Made by a program: the position numbers and the translations under genes
NCBI GenBank assembly: GCA_028571685.1
Contig: CM053142.1
Location: 125,604,796 to 125,668,795 of the forward strand
Origin: Heterohyrax brucei
Lineage: Eukaryota > Chordata > Mammalia > Hyracoidea > Procaviidae
Reading direction: 5' to 3'
Length of the DNA stretch: 64,000 bases
The notes under the pieces: generated by a model
Database searches by the model: none
Told to the model about the DNA's origin: nothing
What the model saw: only the letters and a program-made list of their open reading frames with translations
Shown: one piece after another, positions 53,380-64,000 of the stretch
How the letters are laid out: the number at the start of each line of letters is the position of its first letter
How positions within the stretch are numbered: position 1 is the first letter of the stretch

Positions 53380-54788
53380 ATCAAAGAACTTCATGGAATC
53401 AAATGAGAATGAAAACATCCTACCAGAACCTATGGAATACAGCAAAAGCAGTGCTCCGAGGTCAATTTATATCTATAAATGCACACATCCAGAATGAAGA
53501 AAACCAAAGAATTAACCCCACAACATGAGCAAGTAGGAAGAGAACAACAAAAGAACACTCGGGCACCAAAAGAAAACAGATTATAAAGATGAGAGCAGAA
53601 CTAAACAGATTAAAGAATAGAAAAACAATTGAAAGAATTAAGAAAACCAAAAGCTGGTTCTCTGAAAAGATGAACAAAATTGATAAACCATTGGCTAAAC
53701 TTACAAAAGAAAAACAGGAGAGGAAACAAACAACTCAAACAAGAGAAACAGATGTCACAACAGACCCAAGAAAAAGTAAAAGAATCATAACAGAATACTA
53801 CTAAAAATTGTGCTCCAACACATTTGAAAACCTGGATGAAATGGACAAATTTCTAGATTCACATCACCTACCAAAATTATCACAAGGAGAAGTACAACAG
53901 CTTAATAAACTCATCACAAAGGAAGAGATTGAAAAAGTAATCAAAAAACTACCACTCAAAAAAAGTCCTGGCCCAGATGGCTTCACCAAAGAATTCTACC
54001 AAACTTCTAGGGAGGAGTTAATTCCAATACTATTGAGGCTCTGTCACAGCATAGAAAAGAACAGAATATCTCCAAATTAATTCTATGAGGCCAGTATAAC
54101 CCTGATGCCAAAACTAGGGAAAGATCCTACAAAAAATAAAATTACAGACCAATATCACTCATGATCCTAGATACAAAAACCTTCAAAAATCCTAGCCAAT
54201 AGAATTTAACAACATATCAACAAAATAATTCATCATGACCAAGTTGCATTTATATAAAGGACGCAGGGCTGGTTCAACATCAGAAAAACAACAAAAGTGA
54301 TCAACCACATAAACAACTCAAAGGATAAGAATTGTCTGATTTTGTCAATTGATGCAGAAAAGGCATTTCACAAAGTCCAACACCCATTCACGTAGGAATA
54401 GGAATAGAAATTCCTCAATGCAATAAGGGGCACCTATGCAAAGCCAATGGCCTATATCATCCTGAATGGAGAGAGACTGAAAGAATTCCCCCTGTGAATG
54501 GGAACTAGACAAGGATGCCCACTTTCACAACCTCTGTTCAACATCGTCCTAGAGGCTCTGGCCAGATCAATCAGACAAGACAAAGAAATAAAGTGCATTT
54601 GCATCAATAAAGAAGAAGTAAGAATATCCCTATTTGCAGATGTTATGAACATATACACAAAGAACCCTAAAGAATCCATAAATAAACTACTGGAACTAAT
54701 AGAAGACATCAGCAAAGTGTCAGGATATAAGATAAACATAATAAATCAACAGGATTCCTTTACACCAACAAGGAGATCAAGAAAGTAA
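53380..54788 (+). pseudogene. L1 ORF2 reverse-transcriptase region, dead
   Basis: Frames at 53589-53804, 53808-54080 and 54498-54788 are one reading frame interrupted by stops and frameshifts. Blocks are KTKSWFSEKMNKIDKPLAKL, then [18 protein letters not shown], then [20 protein letters not shown] and [11 protein letters not shown]. The catalytic motif of L1 reverse transcriptase, FADD, reads FADV at 54633-54644, so the second aspartate is lost. The protein copied RNA to DNA at the target site in the active ancestor. Confidence 0.88.
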
Positions 54789-55605
54789 GAGACCTATACA
54801 GAGAAAATTACAAGACTATACTACAAGAAACCAAAAGAGACTTAACATATGTGGAGAAATCTATGTCTCTCACTGATAGGAAGACTGAAAATTGTGAAAA
54901 TGTCTATTTTAGTCAAAGGGATCTACATATACAACACAATCCCAAAACCAATTTCAGAGTCATTTTTTTACTGAGATCGAGAAACAAGTCACCAACTTTG
55001 TTTGGAAAGGGAAGAAACCCCAGATAAGTAAAGCACTATTAAAAAAGAGGAAAAGAGTAGGAGGCCTCAAAGTATCTGACTTTAGAAACTACTACACTAC
55101 CATGGTAGTCAAAACAGTCTGGTACCTGTACAAAAAGAGAGATACAGACCAACGGAACAGAATAGAGACCCCAGAAATATCACCATCATCTCATGAACAA
55201 GTTGATATTGGACAAAGGCCCAAAGGTTGTAAACTAGGGTAAAAATAGTCTCTTCAGCAAATGGTGTTGGCAAAATTGGATATCCATCTGCCAAAAACTG
55301 AAGCAAGACCCATATCTCACACCTTATACAAAAACTAACTCAAAATGGATCAAATACCTAAATGTCAAACCTAAAACAATAAAGATCATGCAAGAAAAAA
55401 TAAGACCAAAAATGGAAGTTCTAATACACGGCTTAGACAGTCTACCAAATCAGACCAACAGAGCACAAACAACAAAAGAGAAAATAAATAAATGGAAACT
55501 ACTAAAAATCAAACACTATACCCATCCAAAGACTTTATCAAGGGTTTTAAAAGAGTACCTACAGAATGAGGAAAAATACTTGGCAACTACATGTCATATT
55601 GACAT

Positions 55606-56079
55606 GTGATTTCCATAATCTACAATGTACTGCAAAATATCAGCAAGAAAAAGGTAAACAACCCAGTTAAGGAATGGGCAAAGGAAATGGACAGACACTT
55701 CACCAAAGAAGACATCCAGGCAGCCGAAAGACACGTGAGAAAACACTCACCATCATTAGCTACTACAGAAATCCAAGCCAAAACTACCATGAGATATTGT
55801 CTCACACCAGTGAGATTGGTAATAATCCAAAAAAGACAAAGCAATAAATGCTGGAGAGGCTGTGGAGAGATGGAAACCCTCCTACATTTATGGTGGGAAT
55901 GCAAAATGGTACAACCTCTTTGGAAGGCAATTTGGTGCTTTCTTAAAAGGCAAGAAATAGAAATACCATATGATCCAGCAGTCCCACTGCTTGGGACATG
56001 TCCCACAGAAATAAAAGAGTCACATGAACAGATACATGCACAAACGTTTATTGCAGCACTGTCCACGATGGCAAAATGA
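55606..56079 (+). pseudogene. L1 ORF2 C-terminal segment with intact cysteine motif
   Basis: 157 open codons, the longest ORF2 piece in the window, in a different frame from the reverse-transcriptase part. It carries the C-terminal cysteine motif with CX3CX7HX4C spacing (CWRGCGEMETLLHLWWEC, 55849-55902) and the following block DPAVPLLGTCPTEIKE. This region helps ORF2 bind RNA. It is only a remnant: the upstream frame is shifted and the protein ends early. Confidence 0.88.
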
Positions 56080-57270
56080 TGGAATCAACCTAGGTGCCCA
56101 CAAACAGACTGTGGTATGTATACAAAATGGAACACTGTGCAATGATAAAGATCAATGATGATTTTAGGAAGCATCTCATAACCAGTTTCAACTAGAAGAC
56201 ATTATGCTGAGTGAAATCAGTCAGCTGCAAAAGGATAAGTATTGAATGAGGCTTCAGCTATAAGGACTTAAAAAATAGACTTACATACAGAAGAAAAGAC
56301 TCTTTAAGGATCACAAGGCTGAGGAAGGAAGGAGAGAGATGTTCACAGATTAGATAGTCAACAGAAATTTGGTAGGTGAAGGGAGTGTCAGCACACGGTA
56401 GAGGGCAGATCAGCATAACTAGACTGCACCATAAACTGAAAAGTTTTCTAAACTCAACCCAGTATTTCAAATGACAGAACAGCAGGGATGAGGGCTGGGG
56501 GATCACATGCTTAGGGGGCATCAAGACCAACTGGCACAATTAGCCTTTAGTTAAGAGACTCTTCTGCACCCCGTATTAGTGAGTGGTGTCTGGGGTCTTA
56601 AAAGTTAGCAAGCTGCCATCTGAGGAACACTGAACCATCACAACTCACCTGGAACAGATGACAACCAATAACGTCAAAGCCATGAGGAAAAATGAGCCTA
56701 GGAGACAGAAGCGTCCCTAAGAATGGGAGACTGCATCAGCCTGAGGCCAGAAGAACCAGATGGTGCCTAGCCACTACCAAAGGCAGCCATGATGGTGGAC
56801 ACAGTGTAGAGTCCCTGAAGCAACATGAGAAACAGAGGTATGCGGTTCAAGAAGTCTGCTAAAAGATCAGAACTGATGATTAGGCAGTCTGGAGGGTCCC
56901 CTGGAAACAAGGTCCCTAGACTTGCTGCTGGCCCAGACCTGAAACCGGTACAGAGGTCAACTCCTCAGACAAGAATGTGCCAGACTCAGGAACACAGTAT
57001 GAGCATGTGGTATGAGTACTTTATGATTTTATACATTTATAGGAGACTGTCCTGTTGGTTTCTTTCTAGATGGGAAAAAAGAGGTTAGAGAAGATTGCAC
57101 AGATGCTCATTAAGAAGATACTAGAAGAGGGAAAAGAAGGAATATACTATCACAGGGTGAGGAGAGCAGACAGAGCTGCAGATAGGCAGACATGCAAAAT
57201 TGATTTGGATTGTATACTTTCATTTAATTATAATAAAAAATAAGTAAACAGGGAAGTTAAAATAATAATA

Positions 57271-57659
57271 GCTTTATAAACAGTCATCTGATGCTCAACT
57301 GACACCCACTGAAAATCTGCATACTGCCTGGTTCCTAGCTATCTCTAGTCTATTCTGCATACCTTGACAGTATGGGGAATTTTGTAAGGCTGCTGTTTCC
57401 CAGTATTTAGGCTGGAAGCAGATCTCAAGTTCCCTTTATTTTCAGATCCTAAATTTGTGCCTGGAGTCTTGATCACCTCACAAAGGGTTTTTGACCTAAG
57501 GGGGAGGAGGCAGAATTCAAGGTGGCAGTTTGAACCCATCCAGAGGCAGTATACAATCTGCAACTGTAGAGATTACAGATAAGAAATCCTGTGGATTTCT
57601 ATTCTGTAACACATGGGGTCTCTCCAAAGTCACTAACTAACAACAAAAAGTAAAACAAC
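57271..57659. other. Mostly unassigned, with a possible diverged SINE
   Basis: 57505-57640 has 'ggtggcagtttgaacccatc' and 'tctattctgtaacacatggg', reminiscent of a long-variant AfroSINE, but too diverged to call. Confidence 0.35.
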
Positions 57660-58060
57660 ATGTACCCTACTAGCCAGTAATTCCAGTCATGGAAATCTGT
57701 TTTATAATATAAAAGCCAGTTGGTGATATCATGCTTCTAAAGATGATTATTACAATATTTATCAGAAGAATTTGAGCATGGAAACAAAATGAAAACCCAT
57801 CAACAGGGGACTGGCTAAGCAAATGAATATTAGATAACCCCTGTAAAGAATAACAAAGAAACACACACAGTAATTTTAAGGGATTTTCAAGAGGTATGAC
57901 TGAGTAAGAAAGCAAGAAGCAGAAAACTATATATAAAACCATATTTTTATATTCAAAAGAGAGAGAAAGTGAAATCTCTTTATTTGGAAATCCCTTGTAT
58001 GTAGGCATATGAGTGCAAAGAAAACTGCATATTGATTCACTGGATTGGGTCATATGATTC
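57660..58060 (+). mobile_element. Old L1 (L1M-type) 3' fragment, sense
   Basis: 'gaaaacccatcaacagggga' and 'ctggctaagcaaatgaatat' (57811-57830) follow the end of old L1 ORF2. 'aagcaagaagcagaaaacta' resembles the 3' UTR that follows it. Confidence 0.55.
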
Positions 58061-59000
58061 TTTGGAGGAATTCACGGTAAGTTGCTAACAAGAACAGGTT
58101 CTGGAAGTAGACAGAGGAGCCAATAGGAGGACATAGGGAGAAGAATGATAAAGAGAACCAAACTCAAATTAAAAAAAAAGAAGACAAATACTGACAAAAA
58201 ATTTATGAAACGAACACATTTATATATTCAGCTAGAATTATATATGTGCAGGGGTAACTGTATTTTTAAAGTACATAAGGCTTTTCATGATAACTTGTTT
58301 ATTAAAAATACAGTCCTAAAAAATTTGAATAAGTCCATTATAACATTAATTAGCTATAAAATGCTGCATAAAAAAAACAGGCCATGGTCAAGAGGAAGTG
58401 TATCATCCTTTGTGTGATATCCAAGCTGTAAAGTGGGCCAATGTTCAAATATAATTGATTGTAATTATCATGGTGCCAGCTAATATTCTGTTTAGGTCAA
58501 AGGTCTGTAAAATCTGTTCAAAATTGTTTTCATAGGAGTTTTAAAGAAAGATGTTATAAAAGAGGACATGATATAAAAGTTTTCTAAAGTAGATTAAACC
58601 TCTAAAATTCAAACACTTTCATAAATGAGCTTGCACAGCAAAAATGCAAAGACATTTGGATACTACTTGAATACATGTCAGAAATGATTACAGATTTTTG
58701 TATAATGAAAAAGTAATTAAGAATTTCAACAGTAAGCCATTAGGTGACATCAGAGTATATGGTCAATCCCAGATTTCTTAAATAAGCAAAACAAAGATGG
58801 ATATACTTTCTGTGACTGAGTTAGTTGGCATACAACTTGACAAATAAGAAACAGAAATAATAAAAATGTGGACAAAGCTTAGAGTTAGGTGTCCCAGCCC
58901 CTCTAATATTTATAAAAATCAGTCTGGTGAGTAGAAATGGTTTAAAAAGAAAATAACACTGAGAACATCCCTTTAGAAAGTACAATAGCATGTTCTGAAT
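58061..59000. other. Unique AT-rich sequence
   Basis: About 940 bases with no supported gene or repeat; the frame at 58145-58417 is lysine-rich A-run translation. Confidence 0.5.
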
Positions 59001-59959
59001 AGAAAATACCCAAGGGAGGGGAGGGAGAGAAGGAGAGGATTGGTTACAAATTAGATAGTGAACAGACATTTGGTTGGGTGAAATCAGTGACAGCACACAT
59101 TAGAAAGATCAACTTAACTGGACTTCAACATAACCTGAAAACTCTTCCAATCTTAACCCAATATGGCAAGAACGGAGTATCAGGGGTGGGAGTCTTAGGA
59201 CCCTGCTCTCAGGGGACATCATGGCCAAATGGCATAACTAGCCTATTGCTAAGGGAGTCTTCTCCACTCTCTATTGGTAAGTGGCTTCTGGGGTCTTAAA
59301 AGCTAGCAAGCTGCTGTCTGAGGTACACGAAAAGGAACTCAGCAGGAACAGGTGATCACCAAGGACTCAACTGACATGGGGGAAAAAGAACCCAGAAGAC
59401 AGAAAGACCCATGTGAATGTATGACTGCATCAACATGTGACCAGAAGAACTGGATGGTGCCTGGCCACTTCCAGTGACAGCTGTCATGGGGCTCACAAAG
59501 TTCAGTACTGGTGGTAATACAAGAATAAAAGGGGTGCACCCTGAGAACTCCACTAAAAGACCACAACTGATGGTCTGAAGGCCGGAGGGTTCCCCTGGGA
59601 ACATGGACCCTAGACCCAGTGCTGCCCCTGTCCATAAATCATTACTGAGGTCAACTCGGACAGGAATGAATTGGGCTCAGCGACACAGAATGACTATATC
59701 GTGTGTGCACTTTACGGTTCTATGCATCTATGGGATGTCATCCTAATGGCCTCTTACTGGAGGGGAATGGAGAGGGTAGAGAAAAGGGGACAGGGGACTG
59801 ACAGGAGGATATGACTTGTATGGAACAGAAAGGAGCAGTGTGCTGTCACCATGCAAGGAGAACAGTAGGAGTTGCACATAGGTGGGCATGCAAATTTAAA
59901 CCTGACTGTACACTTTCACTCAATCACAATAAAAAAGAAAAGGAAAGAAAATACCAAGG
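59001..59959 (+). mobile_element. 5'-truncated L1 (3' UTR only) with target-site duplication
   Basis: The direct repeat agaaaatacc lies at 59001-59010 and 59946-59955, extending to agaaaatacc(c)aagg with one inserted base. The body is L1 3' UTR from the G-rich tract (about 59015) through 'ggggtcttaaaagctagcaa' (59290-59309) to 'cactcaatcacaataaaa' and an A-rich tail. Confidence 0.9.
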
Positions 59960-60152
59960 CTCCAGGCTGACTATGAATCAGATGACAGGGCTTTAGAGAA
60001 TTCAGAATGTCCTCAGAAATGTCTCGTCTCTTAAGCGAAAGAAACAAAGTTTCAGTTTCCAAAATCTGCATTCAATTCTCTGAAGCTAGTTAATAATCCC
60101 TCTTTGGGAACTGGACTGTCTTTATTAGCAACAGATAGTATGAAGTATAATA
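59960..60152. other. Unassigned spacer
   Basis: Nothing recognised. Confidence 0.45.
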
Positions 60153-60348
60153 TTGTTGTTAGCTGCTGTTGACTTCTGACTTGTGACCACCCCATGTGCA
60201 GAGAATAGAATTGCTCCACAGAGTTTCAAGGTCGTGACCTTTCAAAAGATCACCAGGTCTGTCTCCCTAGGCATCCCTGGATATATTTCAACTGCCAACC
60301 TTTCAGCTAGTCATTGAGGGTTTAACTGTTTGCACCAACCAGAGAATC
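60153..60348 (-). repeat. AfroSINE, long variant, antisense
   Basis: 'gttgttagctgctgttgact' start, long-variant middle 'tcaaggtcgtgacctttcaa' and a diverged head with 'tttgcaccaaccagagaatc'. Confidence 0.75.
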
Positions 60349-60361
60349 TATGCAGCATGAT

Positions 60362-60490
60362 ACCAAAAAGCTCACTGCAGTCCAGCTGATAGCGACTTAT
60401 AGCAACCCCTGTGAGCCATTGGTAGTGTCACACCTCTAACTTTTCAGTAAGCAGTCAACTGGTTTAATTACAATGCCACCAGGGAGTCTA
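60362..60490 (-). repeat. AfroSINE copy, antisense, diverged
   Basis: 'cagtccagctgatagcgact' tail and head 'attacaatgccaccagggag' near 60485. Confidence 0.75.
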
Positions 60491-60494
60491 TAAA

Positions 60495-62330
60495 GTATGA
60501 TGCTGTTGTCGGGTGCTGTCAAGTCAGTTCTGACTCACAGTAACACAATGTACAACAGGATGAAACACCCCCAGATCCTGCATTATCCTCAAAATCATTA
60601 CTAAGCAGCCTTATTGCAGCTACTGTGTCAATCAATCTAGCAGAAGGTCTTCCTCTTTTTCACTGACCCTCTGCTTTATCAAGCACAATGTCCTTTGCCA
60701 CAGACTAGTCCTTCATGATAACATGTCCAAAGTTTGTGAGATGAAGTCCAGCCATCGCTCCTTCTAATGAGCATCAGGCTATACTTCTTCCAAGACAGAT
60801 TGTTGGTTCTTCTGACATTCCATGGCATATTCAATATTCTTTACCATCACCACAATTCAAAGCCATGAATTCTTCGTTGGTCTTCCTTATTCATTGTCCA
60901 GATTTCACTTGCATATGAGGTGAACAAAAGCGCGATGGCTTGGGTCATCTGTCATTAGCAATGACACCTCCCCTTCCGCATACTCATCTGAATTCAGCCT
61001 GAATTTCTGGAAGTTCTGTGTCAATGTACTGTTGCAATTGCATTTGAATGATCTTAAGCAAAATTTTACATATGTATGGCACTGTTTCAATATTTTGTTG
61101 AATCACCTTTCTTTAGAATGCATAGAAATATGAATCCCTATCAGTCAGTTGGCCAAGTCTTCCAAATTTCTTGGCATAGATAAATGGGCATTTTCAGAGC
61201 TACATCCATTTCTTGAAACTGTTTTTCATCAGTGCCTGCAGGGCAGCTTGTACCTCTCCCTTTAATATCGTCAGTTCTTGATTATATGCTACCTCCTGAA
61301 ATGGCTGAATGTCAGTCAATTCTTTTTGGTACAGTGACTCTACATAGTCCTTCTGTTTTCTTTCCTGCTTACTGCATTATTTAGTTTTTTACCTGTCGAG
61401 TCCTTCAATACCGAAATTCAAATTATTCCTTCGGTTCCTCTAGCTTGAAAAATTCCAAGTGTGTTCCTACCTTTTGGTTTTCTTGTTTTAGGTCTTTGCA
61501 CATATCATTATAATTTTGTACTTTGTCTTCTTGGCTGCCCTTTGAAATCTTCTGTTCAGCTGTTTCTTAATTATTCCTTCGTTTTCCTCTAGCTACTCTG
61601 CATTCAGTAGTAACTTTCAGAGTCTCTTCCTACATCCCTTTTGGTCTTGTCTTTCTTTCCTGCCTTTTTAACAACTTCTTGCTTTCTTCATGTATGACGT
61701 CCTCCCACAACTCCTCCAGTATTCAGTCATTAGTGTTCAATGCATCAAATCTATTATTGAGATGGCCTCTGAAGTCAAGTGGAATACAACTCAAGGTCAT
61801 ACTTTGGCTTTTGCTGACTTGTTCTAACCTTCTTCAACTTCAGCTTGAACTTGGATATGAGTAATTGATGGTCTGTTCCAGGATCAGCCCCTGGTCTTGT
61901 TCTGACTGCTGATATTGAGCTTTTCCTTCATCTCTTTCCACAGATGCAATCAATTTTAACTCCTATATATTCCATCTGGCAAGGCCCATGTGTATAGTCA
62001 CTGTTTATGTTGCTGAAAAAAGTTACTTGTAATGAAGAAGTCATTGGCCTTGCAAAATTCTATCACATGATCTCTAGCATTATTTCTATCACCAAGACCA
62101 TATTGCATAACTACCAATCCTTCTTCTTTGTTCCCAACTTTCTCATTCTGATCCCCGGTAATTATCACTGTGTCTTGATTTCATGTTTGATGAATCTCAG
62201 ATTACAGAAGCTGGTAAAAATCTTCAATTTGTTCATCTTTGACCTTAACGATTGGTGTGGAAATTTAAACAGTTGTATTAACTGGTCTTTCTTGTAGGTG
62301 CATGGATATTATCCTGTCACGAAAGAAGTA
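60495..62330 (-). mobile_element. RTE/BovB-type LINE: endonuclease region, partial reverse transcriptase and 3' end
   Basis: Minus strand. 62330 to about 61900 and on to 61640 cover the endonuclease domain and its linker (decayed, many frameshifts). 61330-61130 is the start of the reverse transcriptase ('ggaagacttggccaactgac' block). 61090-60951 continues (frame 61090-60905 includes EVSLLMTDDPSH after the break). The palm with YADD is missing: a joint near 60940-60955 leads directly to the 3' part, ending at 60495. This is the longest RTE in the window and cannot encode a working protein. Direction and order agree with the other copies. Confidence 0.8.
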
Positions 62331-63112
62331 GAAAATAAATAGGGATAAATTCTAAGCAGCATGATGTTTCAACTATCTACTGCCACATAATATATCACCC
62401 ATCAAATTAGTGGCTTTAACAATCTTATTGTTCATAATCCTGGAGGTCAGGAATTCAATCGCAGTTCAGCAAGGCTGGCTCTTCTTTGCTCTCCATGTGA
62501 TATTGGCTGGGAAAACTCAACTAGGTCTAGAGCACAGATGATGGCCATACTCACACATCTAGAGCTTTGGTGCTGACTTTCAGTCTGAGTTGACTAGCTA
62601 TAGTCCACGTGGCATCTCTTACTTCACATTGTCTTTCATTTTCTATGACAAGAGACTTGTTTTGGGACCCAATGAAGAATACAAGACACTGGATTCTGAA
62701 TCTAATGAGTAATTGTATAAGACTTCAGCAGGTTTTGAAAGGATGCGTTTTTCACGGGGGAGAGACATGAATCATTGTAGCCAGAGAACAAATTGTGGAA
62801 TACTATATGCATGTTTCTCCTCCTATTAACAGTCTATTCCTCATGAATCTGGGCTCATCGATAGCTTGTCTTGACCAACAGAACATGCAGCAACAGCTCA
62901 ATGTCAGTTTGGATCTTACCCTTGTAGAAAACTGACAACTCCCATTTTTAACCCTGATTCAGGGTTTAGCCAGCAGGTAAAGAACAAGAGCTAGGTAATT
63001 CAACGATGACAGAGAAATCCGTCCAGTCCCCAGATATTCCAGCCACCTTTAGTAGAGGTGCCATGAAAATGAAGCCATCTTGGACATGTAAGCCCCAAGA
63101 AAATTTCTGCTC
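62331..63112. repeat. Old LTR/MER-like repeat, family uncertain
   Basis: 62365-62640 follows a familiar ancient repeat ('aattagtggctttaacaatc', 'ctggaggtcaggaattcaat', 'gttgactagctatagtccac'). 62780-63110 looks like the closing part of an LTR-type element ('aatgaagccatcttggacat'). I cannot name either with certainty. Confidence 0.4.
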
Positions 63113-64000
63113 TTTTTGTTAGGGGTGTTGAGTCAGTTTCAACTCATAGTGACCCTATGCACAACAGAACAGAACATTCCTTGGTCCTGAACAATAGCCA
63201 CAAATTGCTTTTATGCTTAAGCCCACTTTGGCAGCCACTATGTCAGTTAATCTCCGTGAGGTCTTCCTCTTTTTCTCTGACCCTCTGCTTTACCAAAATG
63301 TCCTTCTCCAGTACTGATGCCTCCTGACAACACATCCAAAGTATTAAAGACATAATCTCACCATCTTTGCTTCAAGGAGCACTCTGGTTGTACTCCTTCC
63401 AGAACAAAAATGTTTGTTCTTTTGGCAGTCCATGATACATTTGATATTTTTCTCCAACATCACAACTTGAAGGCATCAATTCTGTCTTCTTTATTCATTG
63501 TCCAGCTTTCGCATGCATACAATGTGATTGAAAATACCATGGCTTGGATCAGGTGCACCTTAGCCTTCAAGGTGACATACTTTCAACACTTTAAAGAGAT
63601 CTTTTGAGGCAGATTTTCCCAGTGCAATGCATCTCTTGATTTCTTGACTGCTACTTCCATGGATGTTGACTATGGAACCAAGTAAAATGAAATCCTTGAC
63701 AATCTCAATCTTTTCTCCATTTATCATGATATTACCTACTGGCCCACTTGTGAGGATTTTTGTTTTCTTGATGTTGAGTGCAATCCATATTGAAGGCTCT
63801 GATCTTTGATTTTCATCAGTAAGTGTTCCAAATCCTCTTCCCTACCAACAAGCAAGACTGTGTCATCTGCATAATGAAGGTTGTTAATGAGTTTTCCTCT
63901 AATCCTGATGCTTCATTCTTCTTCATGTAGCACAGCTTCTCAGATTATTTGCTCAGCATACAAACTGAAAAGACATGATGAAAGGATACAATCCCGACAC
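63113..64000 (-). mobile_element. RTE/BovB-type LINE, C-terminal reverse transcriptase and 3' end, cut by the window edge
   Basis: Minus strand from the right edge. 64000 to about 63740 is the reverse-transcriptase palm: NNLHYADDTVLLVGREEDLE, with YADD at 63873-63862, and EHLLMKIKDQSLQYGLH. The thumb/C-terminal part continues to about 63420 with some breaks, and the 3' end runs to 63113. Both catalytic aspartates are present. This is the only RTE in the window that keeps YADD exactly. The element continues beyond 64000. Confidence 0.88.

Larger units (their letters stand above)
51421..57270 (+). mobile_element. Long L1 LINE with internal inversion/deletion, about 5.8 kb
   Basis: 51433 to about 52660 is 5' UTR, starting 'cagggccaagacagtgaact'. 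52660-53062 is the N-terminal part of ORF1. 53063-53365 is an inverted copy of 5' UTR bases 51797-52079. From 53366 ORF2 resumes after the endonuclease domain and runs through the reverse transcriptase to 56080. The 3' UTR goes to about 57240, with an A-rich end. The repeat aaaataataata at 51421-51432 and 57259-57270 may be a TSD, though it is low complexity. The C-terminal half of ORF1 and the ORF2 endonuclease are missing. Confidence 0.88.

Noticed and set aside
55620..56066. 148-codon minus-strand frame.
   Set aside because: Antisense shadow of the L1 ORF2 C-terminal segment at 55606-56079.
1..64000. CRISPR arrays, operons, ribosome binding sites, phage or plasmid features.
   Set aside because: None present; the DNA is nuclear mammalian, and the repeats are interspersed LINE/SINE/LTR elements without regular spacers.

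Overview
The window is nuclear DNA from a placental mammal, almost certainly an afrotherian and most likely an elephant or close relative. The evidence is the repeat content. About thirty copies or fragments of a tRNA-derived SINE of AfroSINE type are visible. There are seven loci of an RTE/BovB-type LINE sharing its 3' tail with that SINE, and many L1 segments with a shared lineage-specific 3' UTR. Older layers (MIR, L2, L1M, MaLR-like LTRs, a hAT-like repeat) are those common to placental mammals. Species assignment is inference from memory of these families; no database was searched.

No protein-coding gene can be supported. The longer open frames are pieces of L1 ORF1/ORF2 or RTE reverse transcriptase, antisense shadows of them, or low-complexity sequence. 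One recognisable RNA gene relic is present: a tRNA-Ser(GCT) pseudogene at 18011-18092. Three weak exon-like segments on the minus strand (about 18617, 15060-14901 and 14541-14373, the last with a nearby AATAAA) are offered only as candidates for an unannotated transcript.

Layout. 1-1535: decayed L1 5' end and ORF1. 1536-5094: L2-like, MaLR-like LTRs and a dense run of SINEs. 5481-7410: two L1 3' ends head to head. 7936-15500: mostly unique AT-rich DNA with scattered SINEs, MIRs, a short L1 insertion with target-site duplication (TSD) and a hAT-like repeat. 16090-17312: L2 and an LTR. 18011-19499: the tRNA relic and unique sequence. 19500-24305: an RTE fragment, two mariner-derived elements (one split by a solo LTR) and an antisense L1. 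24473-26054: a TSD-flanked L1. 26055-28991: unique sequence, then old L1, L2 and RTE. 29063-34862: an antisense MaLR-like provirus whose second LTR is split by a 3.7 kb L1. 35078-40756: unique sequence with SINEs. 40757-42302: RTE split by an LTR and carrying an inverted 5' UTR. 42675-47170: unique sequence with conserved-element candidates. 47190-49062: old repeat, L2, a miniature RTE and an L1 3' UTR. 49063-51415: unassigned, then old L1. 51421-57270: a 5.8 kb L1 with an internal inversion. 57271-64000: old L1, unique sequence, a TSD-flanked L1 3' end, SINEs, a long RTE, an old LTR-like repeat and a further RTE cut by the window edge.

Nothing here works as a pathway or operon. The interest lies in how mobile elements are nested and rearranged: an inverted 5' UTR block inside both an L1 and an RTE, an RTE reduced to 5' UTR plus 3' end, a miniature mariner family with two same-length copies, and a 3'-truncated L1 with TSD-like flanks. 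I found no evidence for a previously undescribed functional system.
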